Positions 1-5,570 of a stretch of DNA of 33,709 nucleotides are shown here, piece after piece. The notes under the pieces were generated by a model, which was given only the letters and a program-made list of their open reading frames with translations, searched no databases and was not told the DNA's origin. The stretch lies in contig NZ_JABVEB010000058.1 in assembly GCF_014323665.1 (NCBI RefSeq), forward strand, positions 1 through 33,709, read 5' to 3'. How positions within the stretch are numbered: position 1 is the stretch's first letter; every line of letters starts with the position of its first letter. The stretch comes from Actinomadura sp. HBU206391. Its GTDB lineage: Bacteria; Actinomycetota; Actinomycetes; Streptosporangiales; Streptosporangiaceae. The position numbers and the translations under genes are program-made.

Positions 1-536
1 AGCAGCCACCAGGCCATCACGGCGAACGCGGCGCTCACGGCCGCGGCGGTGAGCAGCGCCTGCAGCACCGCGATCAGCGTGGTGACGGCGATGACGGGCT
101 GGTGGCGGGAGGCGAAGACGGCCCGCTGCAGGCGGTCGTGGAACGCGGGGTCCTCGAAGCGCGGCAGGTCGGCGCGGACGGCGGCCCGCAGTACGAGCGC
201 GATGACGTGGCGGTCCATCCGCACGCTCAGCATCCGCCGCCGCGCCGCCGTGACGGCGTTGAAGATCCCGCCGGCGGTACGGACGGCCACCATGACCCCC
301 AGCCCGGTGAGCACCGGCGCGGCGTCCTGCGACCGCGTACTGAACCCGCCGGAGGTGAAACCGCCCAGCACGGATCGCAGCAGCAGGAGGCTCACGCCCA
401 GCCCGAGGGCGCCGGCGAGCTGGACCGCGACCAGCGTCAGCAGGGAGCCGCGGTCGGCCCGCCAGCCCAGCCGCACCGCGAAGGCCGCGGAACGCCACAG
501 GTCCGGCCGCCGGGCCCGTGCCTCGCTCTTGTCCAT
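1..536 (-). CDS. ABC transporter, N-terminal membrane part (partial, runs off the window)
   Basis: This is the first 178 residues of an ABC exporter; the rest lies beyond base 1. Hydrophobic stretches are visible near residues 33-60, 75-90 and 150-178. The segment FEDPAFHDRLQRA, between two membrane spans, is typical of exporters with fused ATPase found in lasso and lanthipeptide loci. The ATG at 536 was chosen; an in-frame GTG lies two codons upstream at 542 and overlaps the stop of the peptidase gene (539-541), so translation is probably coupled. It is the last visible gene of the minus-strand RiPP operon and is inferred to export the mature peptide. No nucleotide-binding motifs can be seen here because the gene is cut off. 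Confidence 0.85.
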   Translation of the reverse strand, partial: MDKSEARARRPDLWRSAAFAVRLGWRADRGSLLTLVAVQLAGALGLGVSLLLLRSVLGGFTSGGFSTRSQDAAPVLTGLGVMVAVRTAGGIFNAVTAARRRMLSVRMDRHVIALVLRAAVRADLPRFEDPAFHDRLQRAVFASRHQPVIAVTTLIAVLQALLTAAAVSAAFAVMAWWL

Positions 537-538
537 GG

Positions 539-2137
539 TCACCATCGCGCCATCCAGGCGCGGTGCTCGTCGGCGACGGCCCGGTGGGTCTCCCGGTAGC
601 GGTACTCGTGTCCCTCGTACGGCAACAGGACGAGCCGGGCCCGGCCGCCCGCGGCGACGATCGCCCGGTAGAGCTCCACGGACTGCTCGGGCGGGGTGGC
701 CGGGTTGCCGTCCTCGGCGCCGTGGACGAGCAGCACCGGCCCGCCGAGCCGATCGGCGAAGTGCAGGGCGCTGAACGCGTGGTAGATCGTCGGGTCGGTC
801 CAGTACGGACGCTTCTCGTAATGGAATCCCATGGGCGTCAGGGTGCGGTTGTAGCAACCGCTGTGGACGACGGCGGAGACCAGGCCGGGGATGTTCGCCA
901 GGGCGTAGAGGGCCAGGGTGGCGCCGAAACTGTGCCCGCCGACGGCGACGGGACCGTCCCAGTGCTTCCGGGCCGCCTCCACGGCACCGATGATCTGGGC
1001 GTGCAGCATGCCGAGCGTGGCGTCGGCGGGCCAGTTCAGCGGCAGGTCCAAAGTCGCGACCGGATGGTCCGCCCGGTCCAGATCGATCGGGGCCTCGCAC
1101 GGGGCGTCGGCCCCGGGCGGGAAGGCACGTATCCACAGCAGGAGCAGGCGACCGGCTTCGGCGGGCGGCAGCGTGAGCGCGGCCGAACCGGCCCCCATGG
1201 GAACCGACACTGCGGGGATCGAGACGGCGGGGATCGACACTGCGGGGATCGAGACGGTGGGGATCGACACGCCGGCCCCGCCCCCGGTTCCGGTCCCGGT
1301 CGTGGCCGTCGGCTCGGCGGTGGCGTCGGGTGAACTCGGCGGTGGTGCCAGGAGGCGGGCGTACTCGCTCCCGGCCGGCAGGGGACGCGGCGTGCCCGGT
1401 GCGTCCAGGTCGACCAGGGCATCGGTCCAGCGCAGCCCCTCGTCCTCGGCGGCCCAGCGGCCATGGGTCACGAGCACGGCGTTGCCCGCGGGTGCCGGGA
1501 GCAGGCTCCGTACGAGCATGGGAGGGGTGAGCGGCCTGCCCGCATCGGCGTCCGATCTCAGGTCGGCGACGGCGAGCCTGGCTCCGGCCAGCCGTTCCAG
1601 CTCTTCCGGAGGCGGCTCGAACGAGACGACTCCCGGGCCAGCCGCCTCGAAGACCACGGGACGTCCGTCCGGCGGTCCCGTTACGGCGTCCCGATGGGGA
1701 CCGGGGACCAAGAACGCAAGGCGATCATCCCCGCACCAGGCCACCGGCGGATGCCCGTAGGCGGTGAACGAGACCGCCGCCCGCAGGTGGGCGTGCACGG
1801 TGACCGTCCGGGCCCGGCGGTCGGCCGTCCACACGTGCGCGCGGCGACCCCGTACGGCCAGTCCGGCGACCAGCGGGCGCCGGGGGTGCCAGGCCAGCCG
1901 GCCCGGCAGGACACCGTCGAGGGGCAGCCGCCACTCGCCCCCGCCATCGGCGATCACGATCGAGGACGGGCGCGCCCGGCCCGGCACCAGCCCGGCCAGG
2001 TCCGGATCGATCACCAGGTCGCGCCACCGCACCGCCGCTGGGTTGTGCTCGGCGATGGACGCCAGGGCCGGTGTGCGGACGGTCGCCCATGCGGATCGAT
2101 CCGGTGCCTCCTCGCGGCGTTCCCACTCAGGCGACAC
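539..2137 (-). CDS. S9 family (prolyl-oligopeptidase-like) serine peptidase of the RiPP locus
   Basis: 532 residues. The N-terminal ~260 residues resemble a degenerate beta-propeller (HPRRPLVAGLAV, WTADRRARTVTV). A low-complexity linker (~265-315) precedes an alpha/beta-hydrolase domain with GHSFGA (nucleophile Ser403), a candidate Asp476 in HGAEDGNP and His510 in YEGHEYR: a complete S9 triad. No signal peptide is visible, so it is probably cytoplasmic. The GTG start at 2137 overlaps the end of the MauE-thioredoxin gene by 11 bases. S9 enzymes serve as lasso isopeptidases in proteobacteria and as leader peptidases cutting after proline in some class III lanthipeptide loci. Because the B2 protease-like protein here lacks its catalytic residues, I infer that this enzyme could remove the leader; the precursor has AEP just before the Cys-rich region. 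Confidence 0.85.
   Translation of the reverse strand: MSPEWERREEAPDRSAWATVRTPALASIAEHNPAAVRWRDLVIDPDLAGLVPGRARPSSIVIADGGGEWRLPLDGVLPGRLAWHPRRPLVAGLAVRGRRAHVWTADRRARTVTVHAHLRAAVSFTAYGHPPVAWCGDDRLAFLVPGPHRDAVTGPPDGRPVVFEAAGPGVVSFEPPPEELERLAGARLAVADLRSDADAGRPLTPPMLVRSLLPAPAGNAVLVTHGRWAAEDEGLRWTDALVDLDAPGTPRPLPAGSEYARLLAPPPSSPDATAEPTATTGTGTGGGAGVSIPTVSIPAVSIPAVSIPAVSVPMGAGSAALTLPPAEAGRLLLLWIRAFPPGADAPCEAPIDLDRADHPVATLDLPLNWPADATLGMLHAQIIGAVEAARKHWDGPVAVGGHSFGATLALYALANIPGLVSAVVHSGCYNRTLTPMGFHYEKRPYWTDPTIYHAFSALHFADRLGGPVLLVHGAEDGNPATPPEQSVELYRAIVAAGGRARLVLLPYEGHEYRYRETHRAVADEHRAWMARW
1196..1270 (-). repeat. Five 15-bp tandem repeats encoding VSIPA-type pentapeptides
   Basis: Five consecutive 15-bp units encode VSIPT, VSIPA, VSIPA, VSIPA and VSVPM (residues 290-314) in the linker between propeller-like and hydrolase domains of the S9 peptidase. 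The period is a multiple of three, so changes in copy number would alter linker length without breaking the frame. Confidence 0.9.
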
Positions 2138-2930
2138 GGATGTCCCCGCTGCTGGGAAGGCTCCGGGCGTTCCGGATGACGATGCCGTCGACGAGCGCCT
2201 TCACCGCGCCGATGCCGGCGACGGGGGTACAGACCGGCTCGCCCGATTCGCCGACGGCCAGGGCGCACGGGACGCCCAGGCCGGACAGCGGTCCGGGCAG
2301 CTCCTCGCCGGGCCCGACCGGAACCGTGACGACGGCGTCCCGGCGGGCCGGCTCCATGGTCTCCAGGAGCTGTTTGAGCGATCGGCACGATGGGCAATCG
2401 TCGGTCGTGTAGATCCGCACCGCGATGACCTGCTGGTCGCAGCCGGCCGCGGTGGCCGCGCTCTCATCCCGGCGTGCCCGCCGGTCGAGAAGAAGCACGG
2501 CGGCCAGCGTGACGGCGGCGGCAGCGGCCGCGGTCACCGCTCGGGTGAACGGTTCGGAGCCGGGACCCGCGGCCAGGGTCACCGCCGCGACCAGCGCGGC
2601 CACCGCGTCCAGGCCGATGTGGGCGCGGCCCACCGACGCCAGGCGGGCCAGGCCGAAGCAGGCGCACCGCCTGCCGCGCAGCCCGAGAGCCGCTGCGGTC
2701 AGCGCGAGGTAGGCGAGCAGCGCGGCGAGCGCCGCCGGCCTGCCGGGGACGGCGACGATCGCCAGGGCCATGGCCGCCTCGGCACCGCCGGTCAGCCGCG
2801 GTCCCCATGGCGCGCGCAGGGGCCCGGTACGGACCGGCCAGTCGATCCCGCCTGGCGACGCGAGCAGCTTGGCCGCGCCTGCGACGATCAGCGGACCCGC
2901 CAGCGCGGCGGTCACAGCGTCGACGAGCAT
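2127..2930 (-). CDS. MauE/DoxX-like membrane protein fused to a thioredoxin-like domain
   Basis: 267 residues. Residues 1-150 contain four or five hydrophobic segments (about 1-22, 47-62, 65-85, 105-121, 130-148) with the MauE-type motif CACFG at 89-93. Residues 165-267 form a thioredoxin-like domain with CPSC at 179-182. Such fusions pass reducing or oxidising equivalents through the membrane. The loop carrying CACFG (RGRRCACFG) and the segment after the last span (DRRARR) are positively charged, so by the positive-inside rule both Cys motifs may face the cytoplasm; this is uncertain. It starts four bases after the PqqD-like gene and overlaps the peptidase gene, so it belongs to the operon. 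The natural inference is that it handles disulfides of the six-Cys precursor, by formation, isomerisation or reduction. Confidence 0.85.
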   Translation of the reverse strand: MLVDAVTAALAGPLIVAGAAKLLASPGGIDWPVRTGPLRAPWGPRLTGGAEAAMALAIVAVPGRPAALAALLAYLALTAAALGLRGRRCACFGLARLASVGRAHIGLDAVAALVAAVTLAAGPGSEPFTRAVTAAAAAAVTLAAVLLLDRRARRDESAATAAGCDQQVIAVRIYTTDDCPSCRSLKQLLETMEPARRDAVVTVPVGPGEELPGPLSGLGVPCALAVGESGEPVCTPVAGIGAVKALVDGIVIRNARSLPSSGDIRVA

Positions 2931-2933
2931 CGT

Positions 2934-3212
2934 TCAGGACCTCCGGTCGTCCAGCAGCCAGCCGGACTCGATCAGCTGCTCGGCCATCCGCCGCAGCAGC
3001 GGGAGCGGTGGGTGCTCGGCGGCCGGCGACGGCCCGTTCGCCGGCCGGGACCCCGTGGCCTCCGCGGCCGTACCCGGGGCGTCCGCGAGGAGGTGGTCGA
3101 TGAGCACGGCCTCCGGTTCGCCGCACTCGGTCAGCGCCAGAGTCGTGGCGTTGACGAGGACGGCGCCGCCGTGCGGAAGCCGGGTGAGGGTCGCGCCGGG
3201 CGCGATTCTCAT
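2934..3212 (-). CDS. PqqD-like RiPP recognition element (lasso B1-type)
   Basis: 92 residues. The N-terminus (RLPHGGAVLVNATTLALTEC) fits the opening strands of the PqqD fold, and the C-terminal helix region (PLLRRMAEQLIESGWLL) fits its end. The middle (~48-65) is a Pro/Ala/Ser-rich insertion. PqqD-like B1 proteins bind the leader peptide and deliver it to the maturases. Its ATG overlaps the stop of the upstream C gene as ATGA, indicating translational coupling. It should recognise the leader (residues 1 to ~25) of the precursor at 5178-5348. That leader lacks the YxxPxLxxxG motif bound by canonical lasso B1 proteins, so recognition must differ. Confidence 0.8.
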   Translation of the reverse strand: MRIAPGATLTRLPHGGAVLVNATTLALTECGEPEAVLIDHLLADAPGTAAEATGSRPANGPSPAAEHPPLPLLRRMAEQLIESGWLLDDRRS

Positions 3213-4702
3213 GGTCCACCTCGCAGCCAGCGCTCGAGCCATACCAGCCGCAGCAGCGGCAGGGCGTTGTCGGCCAGGTCGCGCCCGTCGGCCAGGACAC
3301 CGGCCACCGCTCGCGGGTCGATGAGCCCCAGGTCCGCCAGCGCGCACTCGCGGCCCAGCCGGGCGATGATCTTCTTGCGCTCGCGGTGGAGGTGCGCGGC
3401 CGCCGCCTTCCTGAGCCAGTGGCCCTGCGCGGTCCGCCGCACCCCGGCGATGCCGTGCCTGCCCAGTGCCCGGTGCAGCGGCAGGTGGTTCTCGAACGTG
3501 CCGCCGTGGATCCGTCCCAGCCTGGACGGCTTGAGCGCGGCCAGGGTGGCCAGCACCAGGGGGTCCAGGGCGGGCGGCCGGAAGCCGCCGTCGCCGCGTT
3601 CCTCGATGCCCGCCGTGGCCCTGCCGAGCACCGGATCCAGGAAGTCCAGATGCTCCCGCCAGACCGCCATCGCCGCGCGGCGGGCCGGCTCGAGGGCCTC
3701 GGTGCCCTTGGAGGTCAGGCCGGGAACGGTGGCGCCGCCGGTCGGTGAGAGCGGTGCCGGAGCTCCCGCGGGCCGCACGTCCGGCGAGTGGACCACGCCC
3801 TTGCCGAGCAGCGTCCGGGCCTCGTCGAGCGTCCGCAGGGTCCCGGAGACGTGGAACGGCTCGCAGCCCAGCAGCCGCCATCCCCGTACACCCGCGTTGA
3901 CCTCGGGCAGCTTCGCCGACGCCAGCTCCTTCATCAGGGCGCCGCCGGTCAGGGGGACGGCCTCGCCCACGCCCACAGCCCGGGCGAGCGCGGCCGCCAG
4001 CCTTCTCGAGACCTCCCTGTCGGGCATGGGCGGGACCGGTTCCTCGCCGGTGATGGGATGCTCGTCCAGCAGCTCGGACGGGTCGACCCGGATCCGCCTG
4101 AGGGTGAGCCCCGGGACGTCCGGGGCGGGCGTCCGGTGGACGCCGGGACCGAGATCGGCGTGGAGCAGCAGCGGGCGGTGCCCGGCCGACAGCGCGCAGG
4201 CTGCGAGGAACGCCGACCCGAGACCTCCGCTGTAGGCGATGGCGTAGTCGGTGTCGCCGAGCGCCTCGCCCACGGCCTCGACCAGCCCGCGCCGGCGTTC
4301 GCGTTGCGGGGGACCGGGCTGCCGCCTGGTCACGTTGATCCCCTGCTCGGTCACGCGTACGGCGGTGCCGAGGGGCAGCCGGTGCACGCCAGGGAGGAAC
4401 GTGGCGTCCGGCGCGGGCGCGTTGCCCTGGAGCAGGCCCAGCAGCGCTCCCGGTGACGGCATAGGACGCCCGGAGGCCGGGAGGAACCCGCCGGGACCGA
4501 AGTCCCACTCCAGCCGGCCGTGGTCGACCCGGTAATAGACGGGACGGGCGTTCGGGTATTCGCGGAGGATCTCGAACGACGAAGGCGAACGCTCGATCCG
4601 TACGCCGGACGCCTCACGCGAGGCCTCCGGCGTCTCCGGGTCGACGCAGCGCACCCCGCGGCCGGTGACCGTCTGGACCAGCCCTGGCTTGTGCGTCATC
4701 AC
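3209..4702 (-). CDS. Asparagine-synthetase-like protein (lasso cyclase-type C) with degenerate ATP motif
   Basis: 497 residues. The N-terminal part (RPVYYRVDHGRLEWDFGPGGFL, then LPGVHRLPLGTAVRV) matches the degenerate glutaminase-like half of lasso cyclases, and the C-terminal half is asparagine-synthetase-like. The pyrophosphate loop is SGGLGS (158-163) where active members have SGGxDS, so the Asp is replaced by Gly. The later region that is normally GxGGDE reads LTGGALMKE, without the acidic pair. Family members adenylate an Asp/Glu side chain and form the lasso isopeptide bond; these changes suggest that chemistry is lost or altered. Start GTG 4702 or the adjacent ATG 4699; both overlap the B2 stop. 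The protein may now act as a scaffold or chaperone, or use a different acyl activation. Confidence 0.8.
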   Translation of the reverse strand: MMTHKPGLVQTVTGRGVRCVDPETPEASREASGVRIERSPSSFEILREYPNARPVYYRVDHGRLEWDFGPGGFLPASGRPMPSPGALLGLLQGNAPAPDATFLPGVHRLPLGTAVRVTEQGINVTRRQPGPPQRERRRGLVEAVGEALGDTDYAIAYSGGLGSAFLAACALSAGHRPLLLHADLGPGVHRTPAPDVPGLTLRRIRVDPSELLDEHPITGEEPVPPMPDREVSRRLAAALARAVGVGEAVPLTGGALMKELASAKLPEVNAGVRGWRLLGCEPFHVSGTLRTLDEARTLLGKGVVHSPDVRPAGAPAPLSPTGGATVPGLTSKGTEALEPARRAAMAVWREHLDFLDPVLGRATAGIEERGDGGFRPPALDPLVLATLAALKPSRLGRIHGGTFENHLPLHRALGRHGIAGVRRTAQGHWLRKAAAAHLHRERKKIIARLGRECALADLGLIDPRAVAGVLADGRDLADNALPLLRLVWLERWLRGGP

Positions 4703-5097
4703 GCCACCGACCGGTGAATCTCGATGTACTCGTCCTTGACCGGCAGGGAGGTGCTCACCACGTCATCGCCGTGCTGCACCCAGGCGAAGTAGCCCGCCGG
4801 GGGCCTGGACGGGGCCAGCTCGCGGCCCAGATGGAACGACGCGGGGATCCCCAGACGGCGCAGCCCCGCGGTGAGGAACACCGAGTCGTCCACCGGGTCG
4901 AGAAACCCCACGGTCAGCCGCTGGGCGATCCGCAGCAGGGCCACGGCGGCCCGCGTTCTCCGCGCTTTTCGGGCCCGGCCTCCGCTGCGCGATTCGGGCC
5001 ATGTTTCCAGTCGATAGAAGCCGTCGGCCCCCTTGGCGTTCGCCAGGAATTCGCGTGCCTCGCGCGCAGCCGTCAGCACCTTTATCGCAAGCAGCAT
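4699..5097 (-). CDS. Lasso B2-like (transglutaminase-fold) protein without the catalytic dyad
   Basis: 132 residues from the ATG at 5097 (a TTG at 5109 is an alternative). The C-terminal half follows the lasso B2 pattern: LRRLGIPASFHLGRE corresponds to the conserved LRRRGIPA..GVR segment, and YFAWVQ corresponds to HAWVE. B2 proteins are Cys proteases that remove the leader. Here the usual Cys before the helix is absent (the region reads LDPVDDSVFLTAGL), and the catalytic His of HAWV is Phe. Proteolysis by the standard mechanism is therefore unlikely. The gene follows the precursor after an 80-base gap containing a strong hairpin, and its stop overlaps the start of the C gene. It could be a binding partner of B1, as in split B1/B2 systems, with cleavage delegated to the S9 peptidase. 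Confidence 0.75.
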   Translation of the reverse strand: MLLAIKVLTAAREAREFLANAKGADGFYRLETWPESRSGGRARKARRTRAAVALLRIAQRLTVGFLDPVDDSVFLTAGLRRLGIPASFHLGRELAPSRPPAGYFAWVQHGDDVVSTSLPVKDEYIEIHRSVA

Positions 5098-5129
5098 TTG
5101 ATGCCCCAATAAGATTCGAAGGACCCGAC

Positions 5130-5164
5130 GCCCGGCGGCGGCGAACTCGCCTCCGCCACCGGGC
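5130..5164 (-). terminator. Strong hairpin between precursor and maturation genes (partial terminator or processing site)
   Basis: Two 12-nt arms (5130-5141 and 5153-5164) pair completely apart from one G-U, with an 11-nt loop. No U-tract follows in the minus direction. It lies 14 bases past the precursor stop and 33 bases before the B2 start. Hairpins in this position in RiPP operons usually make precursor mRNA more abundant than maturase mRNA. Confidence 0.65.
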
Positions 5165-5177
5165 GGCGGTGCCTTGG

Positions 5178-5348
5178 CTAGGCCGGCTCGCAGAGCCACC
5201 AGTTGCAGAGCAGACCCCAGCAGCAGTCCGCATCGAAGAAGCACTGCTTGTTCTTCTCAAGGCACTCGGCCACCGTGGTGGGCTCCGCGTGCAGGTGCTG
5301 CTGCAGGCCGTCGCCGGCCATGCGCTCGACAATCGAGGTCGTGGCCAC
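5178..5348 (-). CDS. RiPP precursor peptide with a six-cysteine inhibitor-cystine-knot (knottin) core
   Basis: 56 residues, GTG start at 5348 preceded seven bases upstream by the Shine-Dalgarno GGAGAGAG. Residues 1-25 form a Cys-free leader ending HAEPTT. Residues 29-53 hold all six cysteines (29, 36, 42, 43, 48, 53) in the order C-x6-C-x5-CC-x4-C-x4-C, containing CLEKNKQC and DCCWGLLC. This is the C-C-CC-C-C framework of inhibitor cystine knots; loop lengths 6-5-0-4 equal those of tarantula gating-modifier toxins such as hanatoxin, and the hydrophobic NWWL loop also resembles them. There is no good lasso core: no Thr at -2 followed by Gly/Ala/Cys/Ser with Asp/Glu at position 7-9. The gene is followed immediately by lasso-type maturase genes, so it is their obvious substrate. 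Knot topology is inferred from spacing only. Confidence 0.85.
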   Translation of the reverse strand: MATTSIVERMAGDGLQQHLHAEPTTVAECLEKNKQCFFDADCCWGLLCNWWLCEPA

Positions 5349-5420
5349 AACTCTCTCCTTTCGCCATTTGCGGATAAGGCCTCGCCGGGTCGTATCCGCC
5401 GTTTTCTTCGAACATCCAGA

Positions 5421-5450
5421 ACGCTAGGGACCGGCGGCGGTCCGCGGCAA
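5421..5450 (-). promoter_or_regulatory. Predicted promoter of the knottin operon
   Basis: On the minus strand, TTGCCG (5445-5450) and TAGCGT (5421-5426) are separated by 18 bases, a good housekeeping-type actinomycete -35/-10 pair. The spacer contains an inverted repeat GGACC-N6-GGTCC (5428-5443). The precursor start codon lies about 70 bases downstream. Confidence 0.6.
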
Positions 5451-5463
5451 GATCTGCGCGCCG

Positions 5464-5488
5464 TCCCGCTTTATCCCGTTCTGTCCCG
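5464..5488 (-). promoter_or_regulatory. Three CGGGA direct repeats at exact 10-bp spacing (candidate activator site)
   Basis: CGGGA on the minus strand occurs at 5484-5488, 5474-5478 and 5464-5468, just upstream of the predicted -35. Direct repeats with one-turn spacing next to -35 are typical of binding sites for activators of antibiotic-type clusters. The obvious candidate regulator is the adjacent HTH/NB-ARC protein at 5571-7076, but this is inference. Confidence 0.55.
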
Positions 5489-5570
5489 AGCATTCGGACA
5501 TCCCCGCACCAGGACGACACAGAACTGGCCTCTGGCGAAATGGCCCGGAGAAGAAATCGGGCGCCGGCCG

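Noticed and set aside
4699..5244. B2 gene extended upstream to an ATG at 5244
   Set aside because: That start lies inside the precursor gene and would place the hairpin 5130-5164 in coding sequence; conserved B2 similarity begins well after 5097.
5097..5348. Precursor read as an ordinary class I or III lasso peptide with disulfides
   Set aside because: No leader YxxPxLxxxG motif, no Thr at -2 before a usual first core residue with Asp/Glu at 7-9, six rather than two to four cysteines, and degenerate maturase active sites.
5201..5427. Short plus-strand reading frames across the precursor region
   Set aside because: They are antisense to the precursor, lack ribosome binding sites and have no protein-like features.
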